From Mauremys mutica (Eukaryota > Chordata > Testudines > Geoemydidae): DNA of 64,000 bases. The stretch lies in assembly GCF_020497125.1 (NCBI RefSeq), contig NC_059080.1, positions 44,829,563-44,893,562 on the forward strand, given 5' to 3'. The translations under genes were made by a program, and so were the position numbers. The notes under the pieces are model-generated. The model made no database searches. It had not been told where the DNA came from and worked only from the letters and a program-made list of their open reading frames with translations. Shown here piece after piece: positions 9,937 to 20,559 of this stretch (positions are counted from its first letter, which is position 1; every line of letters starts with the position of its first letter).

Positions 9937-12869
9937 CTAAACCTCCCCCCACTGCAACTTGAGACCATTACTCCTTGTTCGGTCATCTGCTACCACTGAG
10001 AACAGTCTAGATCCGTCCTCTTTGGAACCCCCTTTCAGGTAGTTGAAAGCAGCTATCAAATCCCCCCTCGTTCTTCTCTTCTGCAGACTAAACAATCCCA
10101 GTTCCCTCAGCCTCTCCTCATAAGTCATGTGCTCCAGCCCCCTAATCATTTTTGTTGCCCTTCGCTGGACTCTTTCCAATTTTTCCACATCTTTCTTGTA
10201 GTGTGGGGCCCAAAACTGGACACAGTACTCCAGTTGAGGCCTCACCAATGTCGAATAGAGAGGAATGATCATGTCCCTCGATCTGCTGGTAATGCCCCTA
10301 CTTATACAGCCCAAAATGCCATTAGCCTTCTTGGCAACAAGGGCACACTGTTGACTCATATCCAGCTTCTCATTCACTGTAACCCCTAGGTCCTTTTCTG
10401 CAGAACTGCTTCCTAGCCATTGGGTCCCTAGTGCATGGGATTCTTCTGTCCTAAGTGCAGGAATCTACACTTGTCTTTGTTGAACCTCATCAGGTTTCTT
10501 TTGGCCCAAGCCTCTAATTAGTCTAGGTCTCTCTGTATCCTATCCCTACCCTCCAGCGTATCTACCACTCCTCCAAGTTTAGTGTCATCTGCAAACTTGC
10601 TGAGAGTGCAGGCCACGCCATCCTCCAGATCATTAATGAAGATATTGAACAAAACCGGCCCCAGGACCCACCCTTCGGGCACTCCACTTGAAACCGGCTG
10701 CCAACTAGACATGGAGCCATTGATCACTACCCGTTGAGCCCGATGATGTAACCAGCTTTCTATCCACCTTATAGTCCAATCATCCAGCCCATACTTCTTT
10801 AACTTGCTGGCAAGAATACTGTGGGAGACCGTATCAAAAGCTTTGCTAAAGTCAAGGAATAACACATCCACTGCTTTCCCCTCATCCACAGAGCCAGTTA
10901 TCTCCTCATAGAAGCCAATTAGGTTAGTCAGGCATGACTTGCCCTTGGTGAATCCATGCTGACTGTTCCTGATCACTTTCTTCTCCTCTAAGTGCTTCAG
11001 AATTGATTCCTTGAGGACCTGCTCCATGATTTTTCCAGGGACTGAGGTGAAGCTAACTGGCCTGTAGTTCCCTGGATCCTCCTTCTTCTCTTTTTTAAAG
11101 ATGGGCACTACAGTAGCCTTTTTCCAGTTATCCAGGACCTCCCCTGTTCGCCATGAGTTTTCAAATATAATGGCCAATGGCTCTGCAATAACATCCGCCA
11201 ACTCCTTTAGTACCCTCGGATGCAGCGCATCCGGCCCCATGGACTTGTGCTCATCTGGTTTTTCTAAATAGTCCCAAACCACTTCTTTCTCCACAGAGGG
11301 CTGGTCACCTTCTCCCCGTACTGTGCTGCCCAGTGCAGCAGTCTGGGAGCTGACCTTGTTCGTGAAGACAGAGGCAAAAAAAGCATTGAGTACATGAGCT
11401 TTTTCCACATCCTCTGTCACTAGGTTGCCTCCCTCGTTCAGTAAGGGGCCCACACTTTCCTTGACTTTCTTCTTGTTGCTAACATACCTGAAGAAACCCT
11501 TCTTGTTACTCTTAACATCTCTTGCTAGCTGCAACTCCAAGTGTGATTTGGCCTTCCTGATTTCACTCCTGCATGCCTGAGCAATATTTTTATACTCTTC
11601 CCTGGTCATTTGTCCAATCTTCCACTTCTTGTAAGCTTCTTTTTTGTGTTTAAGATCAGCAAGGATTTCACTGTTAAGCCAAGCTGGTCGCCTGCCATAT
11701 TTACTATTCTTCCTACACATCGGGATGTTTTTTTCCTGCAACCTCAATAAGGATTCTTTAAAATACAGCCAGCTCTCCTGGACTCCTTTCCCCCTCATGT
11801 TATTTTCCCAGGGGATCCTGCCCATCAGCTCCCTGAGGGAGTCAAAGTCTGCTTTTCTGAAGTCCAGGGTCTGTATTCTGCTGCTCTCCTTTCTTCCTTG
11901 TGTCAGGATCCTGAATTCGACCATCTCATGCCTCCCAGGTTCCCATCCACTTTTGCTTCCCCTACTTACTCTTCTCTGTTTGTGAGCAGCAGGTCAAGAA
12001 GAGCTCTGCCCCGAGTTGGTTCCTCCAGCACTTGAACCAGGAAATTGTCCCCTACACTTTCCAAAAACTTCCTGGATTGTCTGTGCACTGCTGTATTGCT
12101 CTCCCAGCAGATATCAGGGTGATTAAAGTCTCCCATGAGAACCAGGGCCTGTGATCTAGTAACTTCTGCTAGTTGCCGGAAGAAAGCCTCGTCTACCTCA
12201 TCCCCCTGGTCTGGTGGTCTATAGCAGACTCCCACCACGACATCACCTTTGTTGCTCACACTTGTAAACTTAGTCTAGAGACTCTCAGGTTTTTCTGCAG
12301 TTTCATAGAATCATAGAATCTCAGGGTTGGAAGGGACCTCAGGAGGTCATCTAGTCCAACCCCCTGCTCAAAGCAGGACCAAACCCAACTAAATCATCCC
12401 AGCCAGGGCTTTGTCAAGCCTGACCTTAAAAACCTCTAAGGAAGGAGATTCCACTACCTCCCTAGGTAACCCATTCCAGTGCTTCACCACCCTACTAGTG
12501 AAAAAGTTGTTCCTAATATCCAACCTAAACCTCCCCCTAATACCGGAGCTCTGAGCAGTCATACTGCTCTCTTACATACAATGCAATTCCCCCACCTTTT
12601 GTGCCCTGCCTGTCCTTCCTGAACAGTTTATATCCATCCATGACAGTACTCCAGTCATGTGAATTATCCCACCAAGTCTCTGTTATTCCAGTCACATCAT
12701 AGTTCCTTGACTGTGCCAGGACTTCCAGTTCTCCCTGCTTGTTTCCCAGGCTTCTTGCATTTGTATATAGGCACTTAAGATAACTCGCTGATTGTCCCGC
12801 TTTCTCAGTCTGAGACAGGAGTCCTCCCCTCTTGCATTCTCCTGCTCGTGCTTCCTCCCGGTATCCCAT
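9937..12869 (-). pseudogene. CR1 ORF2 (endonuclease + reverse transcriptase), broken
   Basis: The ORF starts at an ATG at 12869. The apurinic-type endonuclease begins with 'LYTNARSLGNK' and has 'TETWW' and, after the nested CR1, '[10 protein letters not shown]' (12150 area). The RT follows with '[14 protein letters not shown]' (about 10830) and the catalytic 'FADDT' (about 10590). The uninterrupted RT block is 11924-10518. It ends in a TAA, followed by a small deletion that shifts the frame near 10430 and then the C-terminal thumb region (10377-9937). The final residues are lost to a further shift at about 9950. Such a protein would nick target DNA and prime reverse transcription of CR1 RNA; here it is dead. 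Confidence 0.92.
12301..12538 (-). mobile_element. Short CR1 inserted in CR1 ORF2
   Basis: A second copy of the CR1 3' end ('tcatagaatcatagaatctcagggttgg ... aacctaaacctccccc') interrupts the endonuclease between 'CSELRY' and 'KLQKN' in the same orientation. The host reading frame resumes immediately beyond it. No clear target duplication is seen, as is common for CR1. Confidence 0.88.
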
Positions 12870-12913
12870 TTCCCCACTTACCTCAGGGCTTTGGTCTCCT
12901 TCCCCTGGTGGAC

Positions 12914-13700
12914 CTAGTTTAAAGCCCTCCTCACTAGGTTAGCCAGCCTGTTTGCGAAGATGCTCTTCCCTCTCTTCGTTAGGTGGAGCCCGTCTCTGCC
13001 AAGCACTCCTCCTTCTTGGAACACCATCCCATGGTCGAAGAATCCAAAGCCTTCTTTCCGACACCACCTGCGTAGCCATTCGTTGACTTCCACAATTCGA
13101 CGATCCCTACCCAGGCCTTTTCCCTGCACAGGGAGGATGGATGAGAATACCACTTGCGCCTCAAACTCCTTTATTCTTCTTCCCAGAGCCACATAGTCTG
13201 CAGTGATCCGCTCAAGATCATTCTGGCAGTATCATTGGTGCCCATGTGGAGAAGCAGGAAGGGGTAGCGATCCGAGGGCTTGATGAGTCTCAGCAGTCTC
13301 TCCGTCACATCGTGAATCCTAGCTCCTGGCAAGCAGCAGACCTCTCGGTTTTCTTGGTCAGGGCGGCAGATAGATGACTCAGTCTCCCTGAGGAGGGAGT
13401 CCCCAACCACCACCACCCTCCTCCTTCTCTTGGGAGCGGTGGTTGTGGAACCCCCATCCCTAGGACAGTGCATCTTGTGCCTTCCAATCGGTGGAGTCTC
13501 CTTCTGCTCCCTTCCCTCAGATGTACCATCTAGTCCACTCTCCGCATTAGTACCTGTGGAAAGAACATGAAAACGGTTGCTCATATGTATCTCCATTGCT
13601 GGTACATGGACACTCCTCTTTCTTCTTCTGGAGGTCACATGCTGCCAAATTTCTTCACTGTCCCTCTCTCCCCTCTGCACAGCCTGCTCCGATTCTTCAG
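12914..13700 (-). pseudogene. CR1 ORF1 with SGNH/GDSL esterase domain, frameshifted
   Basis: The domain is recognised by block I 'VVVVGDSLLR' (about 13410), block III 'HMGTNDTA' (about 13230) and block V 'GRDGLHLT' (about 13000), carrying the Ser, Gly/Asn and Asp-x-x-His catalytic positions. Esterase-type ORF1 proteins are known in CR1 and related LINEs, where they are thought to bind RNA or membranes. One base is missing just after 'GTNDTAR' (about 13224), which moves the second half into another frame. The N-terminus is truncated, and no ATG is visible before the 5' break. Confidence 0.88.
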
Positions 13701-13739
13701 GATGTAATCATAACCAGCAAATCATAACCTTGTCTTAGA

Positions 13740-14042
13740 CAGGGGCGGCTCTAGGATTTGTGCCGCCCTAAGCAGGGTGGCACGCCGCGGGGGGCGCTCT
13801 GGCTGTTGCCAGTCCCGCGGCTCCGGTGGACCTCCTGCAGACGTGCCTACGGAGGGTCTGCTGGTCCCGCGGCTCCGGTGGACCTCCCGCAGGCACGCCT
13901 GCGGATGCTCCACCAGAGCCGCAGGACCAGCGGACCCTCCGCAGGCATGCCTGCGGGAGGTCCACCGGAGCCGCCTGCCGCCCTCCCGCGGGATGCTGCC
14001 CCAAGCGCACGCTTGGCGCGCTGGGGTCTGGAGCCGGCCCTG
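13740..14042. mobile_element. Small palindromic hAT MITE
   Basis: Ends are CAGGGGCGGCTCTAG and the inverse of CAGGGCCGGCTCCAG. Flanks are GTCTTAGA (13732-13739) and GTCTGAGA (14043-14050), a 7-of-8 target duplication. The interior has two long inverted arms (about 13871-13906 and 13938-13973) of GC-rich sequence, so the transcript could fold into a strong hairpin. It belongs to the family of 7354-7839 and 29512-29809. Confidence 0.88.
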
Positions 14043-14150
14043 GTCTGAGACACCTTATTTGGTGTCACCACAGGACCTTGGTTGCAACAATGTTCTATAC
14101 AGTCCCAGTTCATGTCAATAACGTCACACCATCCTTCCGGAGGGTGTTGC

Positions 14151-14958
14151 TGTGATGGGTTCGGTCACAGAGACACCCTTGGGACTGTCACCTGATGTGC
14201 TGAAATTACCTCTGCGCCCGTTTTCCCTGATGGCTTGGGACTCCAGGACCCTGCCTTGTTGAGCCAGACATGCTAGTCTGCTGCAACACAGACCCAGGTC
14301 TGAACCACGCCCCCAAAGCTGCAGGCTTTTACTGAAAACCACTCAGCAGGTTATCTATCTCCAGCATCCAGACACCCAGTTTCCAATGGTGGAGTCAGGG
14401 TGGGGCCAGGGGCAGGGAAAGGAGCAGGGAAAGGGGCGGGGAGGCGCGGGCACCCACCTGTACCAGAGAAAGTTGGCACCTATGCAGGACTGGCAGCCCC
14501 CTTTGTTCTGTTCCACCCCCTTTTATGGCTTTGGCACAAAGCGGGAATCTTTTGTCTCTCTGGGTCCCCACTCCTCCTTCTAAATGGAGAAGCACCAGGT
14601 TTAAGATGGATTCCAGTACCAGGTGACATGGTCACATTATGTCCTGTGAGACCCCAAGCCTTCATTCTTCCTAGCCTGACTCACACGAAGACTTACAAGT
14701 AAACAGCCATTTACAATCAATTGTCCTGGTCAATGGGAGCCATCAAGATTCTAAACCACCATTAATGGACTTCAGAGTAATACTTCATATTTCTATCTTC
14801 ATATACAAGAATGATACATTCATACAAATAGGATGAACACACTCAATAGATTATAAGCTTTGTAATGATACCTTACAAGAGACCTTTTGCGTGAAGCATA
14901 TTCCAGTTACGTCATATTCACACTTATAAACATATTTCCATAAAACACATGGAGTGCA
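14151..14958 (+). repeat. LTR-like interspersed repeat
   Basis: Begins TGTGATGGGTTCGG and may end ...GGAGTGCA, the TG...CA pattern of LTRs, and has a TATA-like 'cccttttatggc' in the middle. It resembles repeats I associate with turtle genomes. An atypical G-rich insert (about 14390-14460) lies in its first half. No target duplication is visible, so the class is provisional. Confidence 0.5.
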
Positions 14959-15514
14959 AAGTCACAGTAGCCTTGTCCAGCTGTGCACTCTGCCCCCCTG
15001 TCTATCTTCCTCCCTGTGCCCTTTGAAGTGACAAGTGCCCACGGAGGGCTATGATGGAGCAATCCCTCCCCAAGGACAGCACTTGTGACTGGTACCTGCA
15101 AGGCAAGGGGCACTTAATGAGGAGAAATTTCCTTCAACCCCTGCACCAGGCCCAAGTGTGCAGAAGCCAGTCCCAGTCTGGCTTATAGATTTTATAAGAT
15201 TTATTTTATAGAGATGGGGCGAGTGGTTGGTTTAGGTACATTTGCAATATCCAGCATATATGAGCACTCAGGTATCAATGACGGGCACTGATAGATTTTA
15301 AAGGGATCTTGGGCAGGACTAAGGTTAGACTAGGTTCAGAGTTCAGATCCAAGGCCAAACCTGGCTATGGCTCTAAACTGGCTGTTGTTCTTGCACAATT
15401 TTAGCCCACAATGGCAGAAGTCATGTGAGAAAATCTGATCTCATGATTTTCATCCTCCTGAGCATATATCCACTGGCAGCTCATGCTCATCTGATATGAA
15501 GATAAGAGCAATAG
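14959..15514. other. no recognised element
   Basis: AT-moderate sequence with no frame above about 70 codons and no motif that I can identify. Confidence 0.35.
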
Positions 15515-15745
15515 GCCAGTTCACACACCACACAGTTCTGTGGAACTTGTTGCCAGGGGATGGTGTGAAGGCCATATAAGTATAACTGGGTTCAAAAAAG
15601 AACTAGATAAGTTCCTGGAGGATAGGTCCCTCAATGGCTATTAGCCAAGATGGGCAGGGACACAACCCCATACTCCTAAACCTCTGACTGCCAGAAGCTG
15701 GGAGTCGATGACAGGGGATGGATCACTTGATAACACTGCTCTACA
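15515..15745 (+). mobile_element. CR1 subfamily-2 fragment, 3' region
   Basis: Shows 'tgtggaacttgttgccaggggatggtgtgaaggcc' and 'aaaaagaactagataagttcctggaggataggtcc', the 3' end of a second, older CR1-type lineage, also seen on the minus strand at 60.3 kb. It is truncated at both ends and abuts the transposase-like unit downstream. Confidence 0.75.
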
Positions 15746-18090
15746 GCCAAAATGCTTCTGAAATAAATGTAGTCAAACTTTACTAATTCTGGGTCACTGA
15801 GAACGAAAATGATGCTTAAAATTGTTGATTGGCTCTGGTTTTAAGATATGCTATTGGGTCAGTATATACGACCCTTGACTTGGGAATAGCGGAGGATAAG
15901 TGAGTTATAAAGGGAAGGGATCTCAATTTAAACCAGAAATGACTAAAATACATCTTTGACTGGATCTATGAATAAATCTATGACTGGGTTTGGACAGTAC
16001 TTGCTTTTTAGGCAAAACAATGAATGATGCAATCTGAAGCTGGTATTACGTCATACATGATATGAATTGCATCATGTTATTCCTAGAAGTCATGGATGAT
16101 GCAATCATAATGAAGCTTACATCACTCTGCTGAACAAATTGCCCTATATCAGCTCTAGAAATCATACAGTGTCGTGCTCTCTTATTTGTCAGTGTTTGAT
16201 TTTGCAAAGGGACACATTTCTGTTTAGCCAAAGTGAGCAGAGGTGCCTCGTACTTGTGTGAACAGTGCAGATAACTTCTGCTATGTTTGTGGTGAAGTGA
16301 CTTTTGCATCACAAAAGCGCAGTATAAGCACTATGGTTAAGAAAGTCTATCACCTTTATTTTGGCTGCAAAATTGGAGATCAGGACAAGAGGTGGGCCCC
16401 ACACATATGCTGCAACACTTGTGCAACAAATCTTCACCAGTGGTTGAACAGGAAAAGGAAATCTATGCCTTTTGCAGTGCCAATGATTTGGAGAGAGCCA
16501 ACAGATCATACCAGCAATTGTTACTTCTGCATGGTGCCTCCAGTTGGGAAAGGTATGTCAAAGAAGAAAAAGTGGACTGTGCATTATCCAAACATTCCAT
16601 CAGCTATACGCCCAGTACCCCACGGAGAAGGACTGCCGGTTCCTGATGCACCAGAATCATTCTCACTTGACTCAGACGAGGAAGAGGAAGAGGATGAAAC
16701 TTCTGGTCCTGAACCATCAGTGTCACAGGACCCACATTTTCTCCCATCCTCCTCCTCTGAACCACACCTCATAACACAAGGTGAACTGAATGACCTTGTC
16801 AGGGATTTGGAACTACCCAAGAGTAAGGCAGAGTTGTTGGGCTCCAGACTACAGCAGTGGACTCTCCTGGCAGGTGATGTTAGGGTTTCCATGTTCCGTG
16901 ACCGTCAAAAGGATCTTGTCCCATTCTTCTTCATGGAAGGTGATCTTGTAGCCTGCAACAACATCGATGGTGTGATGGCAGCCCTCAACATCGTTCACAA
17001 TCCAGATGAGTGGAGACTGTTCATTGATTCATCGAAGATGAGTCTTAAAGCTGTTTTACTGCATAATGGCAATGTTTTGCCATCAATTCCAGTTGGTCAT
17101 GCAGTCCATATGAAGGAAACCTATGACAACATGAAACAACTTTTGAGGTGCATAAACTATGACCAACATCAGTGGCAGCTTTGTAGCGATTTGAAGGTTG
17201 TTGCTCTCTTGCTTGGTCTGCAGACTGGATACACAAAGTACTGCTGTTTTCTCTGCGAATGGGATAGTCGTGCAAGAGATTCCTACTACATCAAGAAAGA
17301 TTGGCCACTCCGACAGTCATTGGAGCCTGGGAGGAAAAGTGTTCAGCATCCACCACTTGTTGAATCAAGGAAGATTTTGTTACCACCCTTACACATCAAG
17401 CTGGGTCTGATGAAGAACTTTGTCAAGGCCATTGACAAAACACAAGCAGCTTTCAAGTACCTCCATGGAAAATTTCCAAGGTTAAGTGAAGCTAAGATAA
17501 AGGAAAGTGTCTTTGTTGGTCCTCAGATTCGTGACCTTCTTCGAGATGATGCATTTGACGATGCACTGCGTGGCAAGGAAAAGACGGCATGGAAAGCCTT
17601 CCAGTTAGTGGCAATAAATTTTCTCAGAAACAACAAGGCAGACAACTACAGGTTGTTGGTGGAAAACCTCCTCAAGGCATACAAAAGCCTTGGTTGCAAC
17701 ATGTCACTAAAGATACATTTTTTGCACTCTCATCTAGATTTTTTTCCACCGAACTGCGGAGCAGTGAGCGACGAGCATGGCGAGTGATTTCACCAGGACA
17801 TTGCAACAATGGAGAAACGCTATCAGGGCAAATGGAGCCCATCAATGCTTGCAGACTATTGCTGGACAGTGACAAGAGATGCTCCATTTAATGAATACAA
17901 GAGACAAGCCAAGAAGCGCCAAGTAGACACTGAATAGGACTAAACTATGTACATAATAGTTTTTTGCCTTTTGTTTCATAATACATTCTATTTATATAAC
18001 CCTTTTGCTGATTTTTAAAGTGTTACATAAACAGGACAGGTGAAATATTATCATGTAAAGCAACCATAAACACGTGAAAAGACCTAGGTT
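15746..18090 (+). mobile_element. Putative DNA transposon around the zinc-finger ORF
   Basis: A 2.3 kb AT-rich unit lies between two CR1 fragments and contains one long gene-like frame with about 500 bases of leader and 150 bases of trailer. The lack of introns and the setting suggest a mobile element. I could not find matching inverted ends; the right end may have been lost at the junction with the CR1 at 18091. This is an inference from context. Confidence 0.4.
16243..17937 (+). pseudogene. Zinc-finger, transposase-like protein (decayed)
   Basis: A 514-codon frame is followed by a TGA (17785-17787) and 49 further in-frame codons to a TAG at 17935-17937. The protein resembles an uncharacterised family that I recall from insects, Hydra and turtles, whose members start Met-Pro-Arg and read Arg where the TGA stands (CGA to TGA). 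Here the start codon is GTG, so both start and end have decayed; the first internal Met is codon 31. Visible parts are Cys pairs CYVC (13-16) and CCNTC (56-60), resembling a ZAD-type zinc finger, then CYFC (93-96), an acidic patch (142-152), and a C-terminal half with 'FIDSSK' (D262), 'SDLK' (D316), 'CCFLCEWDSR' and 'SDEHGE'. A DDE-like transposase fold is a guess; no function has been assigned from sequence. Confidence 0.75.
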
Positions 18091-19185
18091 TACAGGGAGA
18101 TTTGGATGACCTTGTAAACTGGAGTATTAGTAACAGGATGAAATTCAATAGTGAGAAGTGTAAGGTTATGCATTTAGGGATGACTAACAAGAATTTTAGT
18201 TATAAGCTAGGGACGCACCAGTTGCAAGTAACGGAGGAGGAGAAGGACCTAGGAGTCCTGGTTGATCGTAGGATGACTATGAGCAGGCAATGTGATGTGG
18301 CCGTTAAAAAAGCAAATGCGGTCTTGGGATGCATTAGGCGAGGTATTTCTAGTAGGGATAAGGAGGTGCTAGTCCCGTTATATAAGGCGTTGGTGAGACC
18401 TCATCTGGAGTATTGTGTGCAGTTTTGGTCTCCCATGTTTAAGAAGGATGAATTCAAACTGGAACGGGTACAAAGAAGGGCCACTAGAATGGTCCGAGGA
18501 ATGGAAGGCCTGTCGTATGAAAGGAGACTTGAGGAGCTCGGTTTGTTTTCCCTAACCAAAAGAAGGATAAGAGGAGATATGATTGCACTCTTTAAATATA
18601 TCAGAGGGATAAATACCAGGGAAGGAGAGGAATTATTTCAGCTCAGTGCTAATGTGGACACGAGGACAAACGGATATAAATTGTCAGTCAGGAAATTTAG
18701 GCTTGAAATTAGACGAAGGTTTCTAACTATCAGGGGAGTGCAATACTGGAACAGCCTACCGAGGGAAACAGTGGGGGCGAAGGACCTCCATGACTTTAAG
18801 ATTAAGCTAGATAAGTTTATGGAGGAGATGGTATGATAGGATACCGGGCTTAGTCAATAGGTTAATTAAGTGCCACACTGGTAAATGGTACATGGGTCAA
18901 TGATAGGATATTCTTAACCTTTTTCCAGAGGGTATGGCTGGAGAGTCTTGCCCGCATGCTCGGGGTTCAGCTGACCGCCATATTTGGGGTCGGGAAGGAA
19001 TTTTCCTCCAGGGTAGATTGGCTGTGGCCCTGGAGGTTTTTCGCCTTCCTCCGAAGCATGGGGCAGGGGTCGCTTGCTAAAGGAGTGGGGGGATCGGCTT
19101 ATGTGGCCTGCATCTTGCAGGAGGTCAGACTAGATGATCATATTGGTCCCTTCTGATCTTGAATTCTATGATTCTATGAATTTAT
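18091..19185 (+). mobile_element. CR1 subfamily-3 LINE, 3' part
   Basis: ORF2 C-terminus (18102-18839) is followed by a 3' untranslated region that ends with 'aggaggtcagactagatgatcatattggtccc' and AATTCTATGATTCTATGAA. The 3' UTR is unlike that of the main CR1 subfamily, so it represents another lineage. It is 5'-truncated in the RT thumb region. Confidence 0.88.
18102..18839 (+). pseudogene. CR1 ORF2 C-terminal fragment, open frame
   Basis: About 245 codons are open without a stop. They include 'KCKVMHLG', 'EEKDLGVLVD', '[15 protein letters not shown]' and 'RVQRRATRMVRG', the conserved tail of CR1-clade reverse transcriptases. The catalytic FADD motif lies upstream of the truncation and is absent. 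An intact tail suggests a fairly recent insertion. Confidence 0.88.
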
Positions 19186-19327
19186 GATTAAAACTCTACT
19201 ATCTACTGTGATGGAGCAAGGCCGGATGGCTACAGGAAAGTACTCAGGAACAGGTATGTTAGCCCCAGGCTAAGCAAATCCCTAGTACCATGGGAACCAA
19301 AATGGCAGTTGCTCCAGGGTACTTAAG

Positions 19328-19511
19328 GCACCTGGGGCCAATTAAGAACTTTCTAGAAGACACCGGAGAGAGCTACATTGATTGGAGCACCTGCAGCCAA
19401 TCAGGGCAGGCTAATCAGGGCACCTGGGGCCAATTAAGAACTTTCTAGAAGGCACCGGAGAGAGCTACATTGATTGGCTGCAGGTGCTCCAATCAGGGCA
19501 GGCTAATCAGG
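19328..19511 (+). repeat. Two 92-bp U3 repeats with a flipped spacer
   Basis: Copies at 19328-19419 and 19420-19511, with a partial third start at 19512. Each holds TGATTGG-11 bases-CCAATCA. The 11-base spacer is AGCACCTGCAG in copy 1 (19386-19396) and its exact reverse complement, CTGCAGGTGCT, in copy 2 (19478-19488). The ATTGG/CCAAT arms are potential NF-Y sites. Confidence 0.9.
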
Positions 19512-19519
19512 GCACCTGG

Positions 19520-19529
19520 TATAAAAAGG
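19520..19529 (+). promoter_or_regulatory. LTR TATA box
   Basis: TATAAAAAGG lies directly downstream of the U3 repeats, at a position suited to a Pol II promoter in this solo LTR. Confidence 0.75.
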
Positions 19530-20028
19530 GGAGCTCACTCCAGTCAAGGAGGAGGAGCCAGAGGAAGGAAGGGCGTATGAGAAGCTGGGAGCCAGAGACA
19601 CAAGGAACTAAGAACTGAGAGGGTGTACTACTGGAGGATTGAAGAAACACCGTCCAATCAAGCAGTATCAGACACAAGGAAGATCCTATGGTGAGGATAA
19701 GAAAGGTGTTTGAAGGAGGCTATGGGGAAGTAGCCCAGGGAGCTGTAGCGGTCAAGCAGCGGTTACAAGTAGCACTATAGAGACTGCTGCAATTCACAGG
19801 GCCCTGGGCTGGAACCTGGAGTAGAGAGCGGGCCCGGGTTCCCCCCAAGCCTCGCTACTCCTAATCAGACATAGGAGGAGGTGATCCAGACTGTGGGTTT
19901 CATCCAAGGGGAAGACCACTGAGGGGAGGAAATCCGCCAATAAGCGCAGGACCTACTAGAGGAGAGGAGGAACTTTGCCACACTACACAATACACATAGA
20001 CATAAAATGTAAAAACTTAAATACCTTA

Positions 20029-20523
20029 TGTTGGAGAAAAACTCAGTTCTCGCTTTTTCGTTTGGGTGCAGCAAAATCAAATACTTTATTCTTTCTCTAG
20101 TAATTACAATAGAGGGAGGGAGTGCCCTAGGACACAGGGTCGCCCCAGTCCCGGACAGGTCTCTCAACTGGTAAACAATTACAGCAAGCATTTATACCTT
20201 TGTTACAGACAATAACTAGCAATAATACAGACAATAATGAGCAACAACTGCATTTTGTTTATACATAAGCCATCCTGCTATCTTATTTTTCTCACTTCTA
20301 GGAGACACCAGTCTACATATTTGGTTATCAGTTGCAAGGTCGTAATAACTTTTTACACAGTTCTTTCCCTCTCGCCTCACACCATCCTCGCTTCTACAAG
20401 TCTCACATCATTAGGGTTACAGCTGGCCTAACTCTTGCTAACTATTAGCTTGACTCTTGCTAACTGACTGACATGCATTAAAATCCCCTTCAAATCCTCG
20501 TTAATTCTTTCCCTACTTCCACA
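20029..20523 (-). repeat. ERV 3' LTR
   Basis: 495 bp, TGTTGG...TTCCACA as read on the plus strand. It is nearly identical to 27381-27875: differences are seen at the third base of the left GT(T/C)GG, at CACATCATT/CACGTCATT, and two within CAAATCCTCG/CAAATACTTG. Confidence 0.93.
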
Positions 20524-20535
20524 CTCCCCACTTTT
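20524..20535 (-). other. ERV polypurine tract
   Basis: AAAAGTGGGGAG on the minus strand lies immediately 5' of the 3' LTR, the usual primer for plus-strand DNA synthesis. Confidence 0.85.
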
Positions 20536-20559
20536 GTACTTCTAGTACAACAGATATTT

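Larger units (their letters stand above)
9727..13705 (-). mobile_element. Near full-length CR1 LINE, disrupted
   Basis: Reading on the minus strand from about 13705 to 9727, the order is ORF1 (SGNH/GDSL esterase), ORF2 endonuclease, ORF2 reverse transcriptase, and a 3' terminus made of the AATCATAGAATCATAG satellite-like repeat. A second CR1 is inserted at about 12301-12538, and a small hAT lies just upstream at 13740. The 5' end is cut within ORF1. Several frameshifts and stops make it inactive. It is the most complete LINE in the window. Confidence 0.92.
19207..19982 (+). mobile_element. Solo LTR, 776 bp
   Basis: Starts TGTGATGG and ends TTTGCCACA. It is flanked by the 4-bp duplication CTAC (19203-19206 and 19983-19986), the length made by gammaretrovirus-type integrases. 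U3 contains two 92-bp repeats with CCAAT/ATTGG motifs, then a TATA box. No internal retroviral sequence adjoins it, so it arose by LTR-LTR recombination. Confidence 0.85.
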
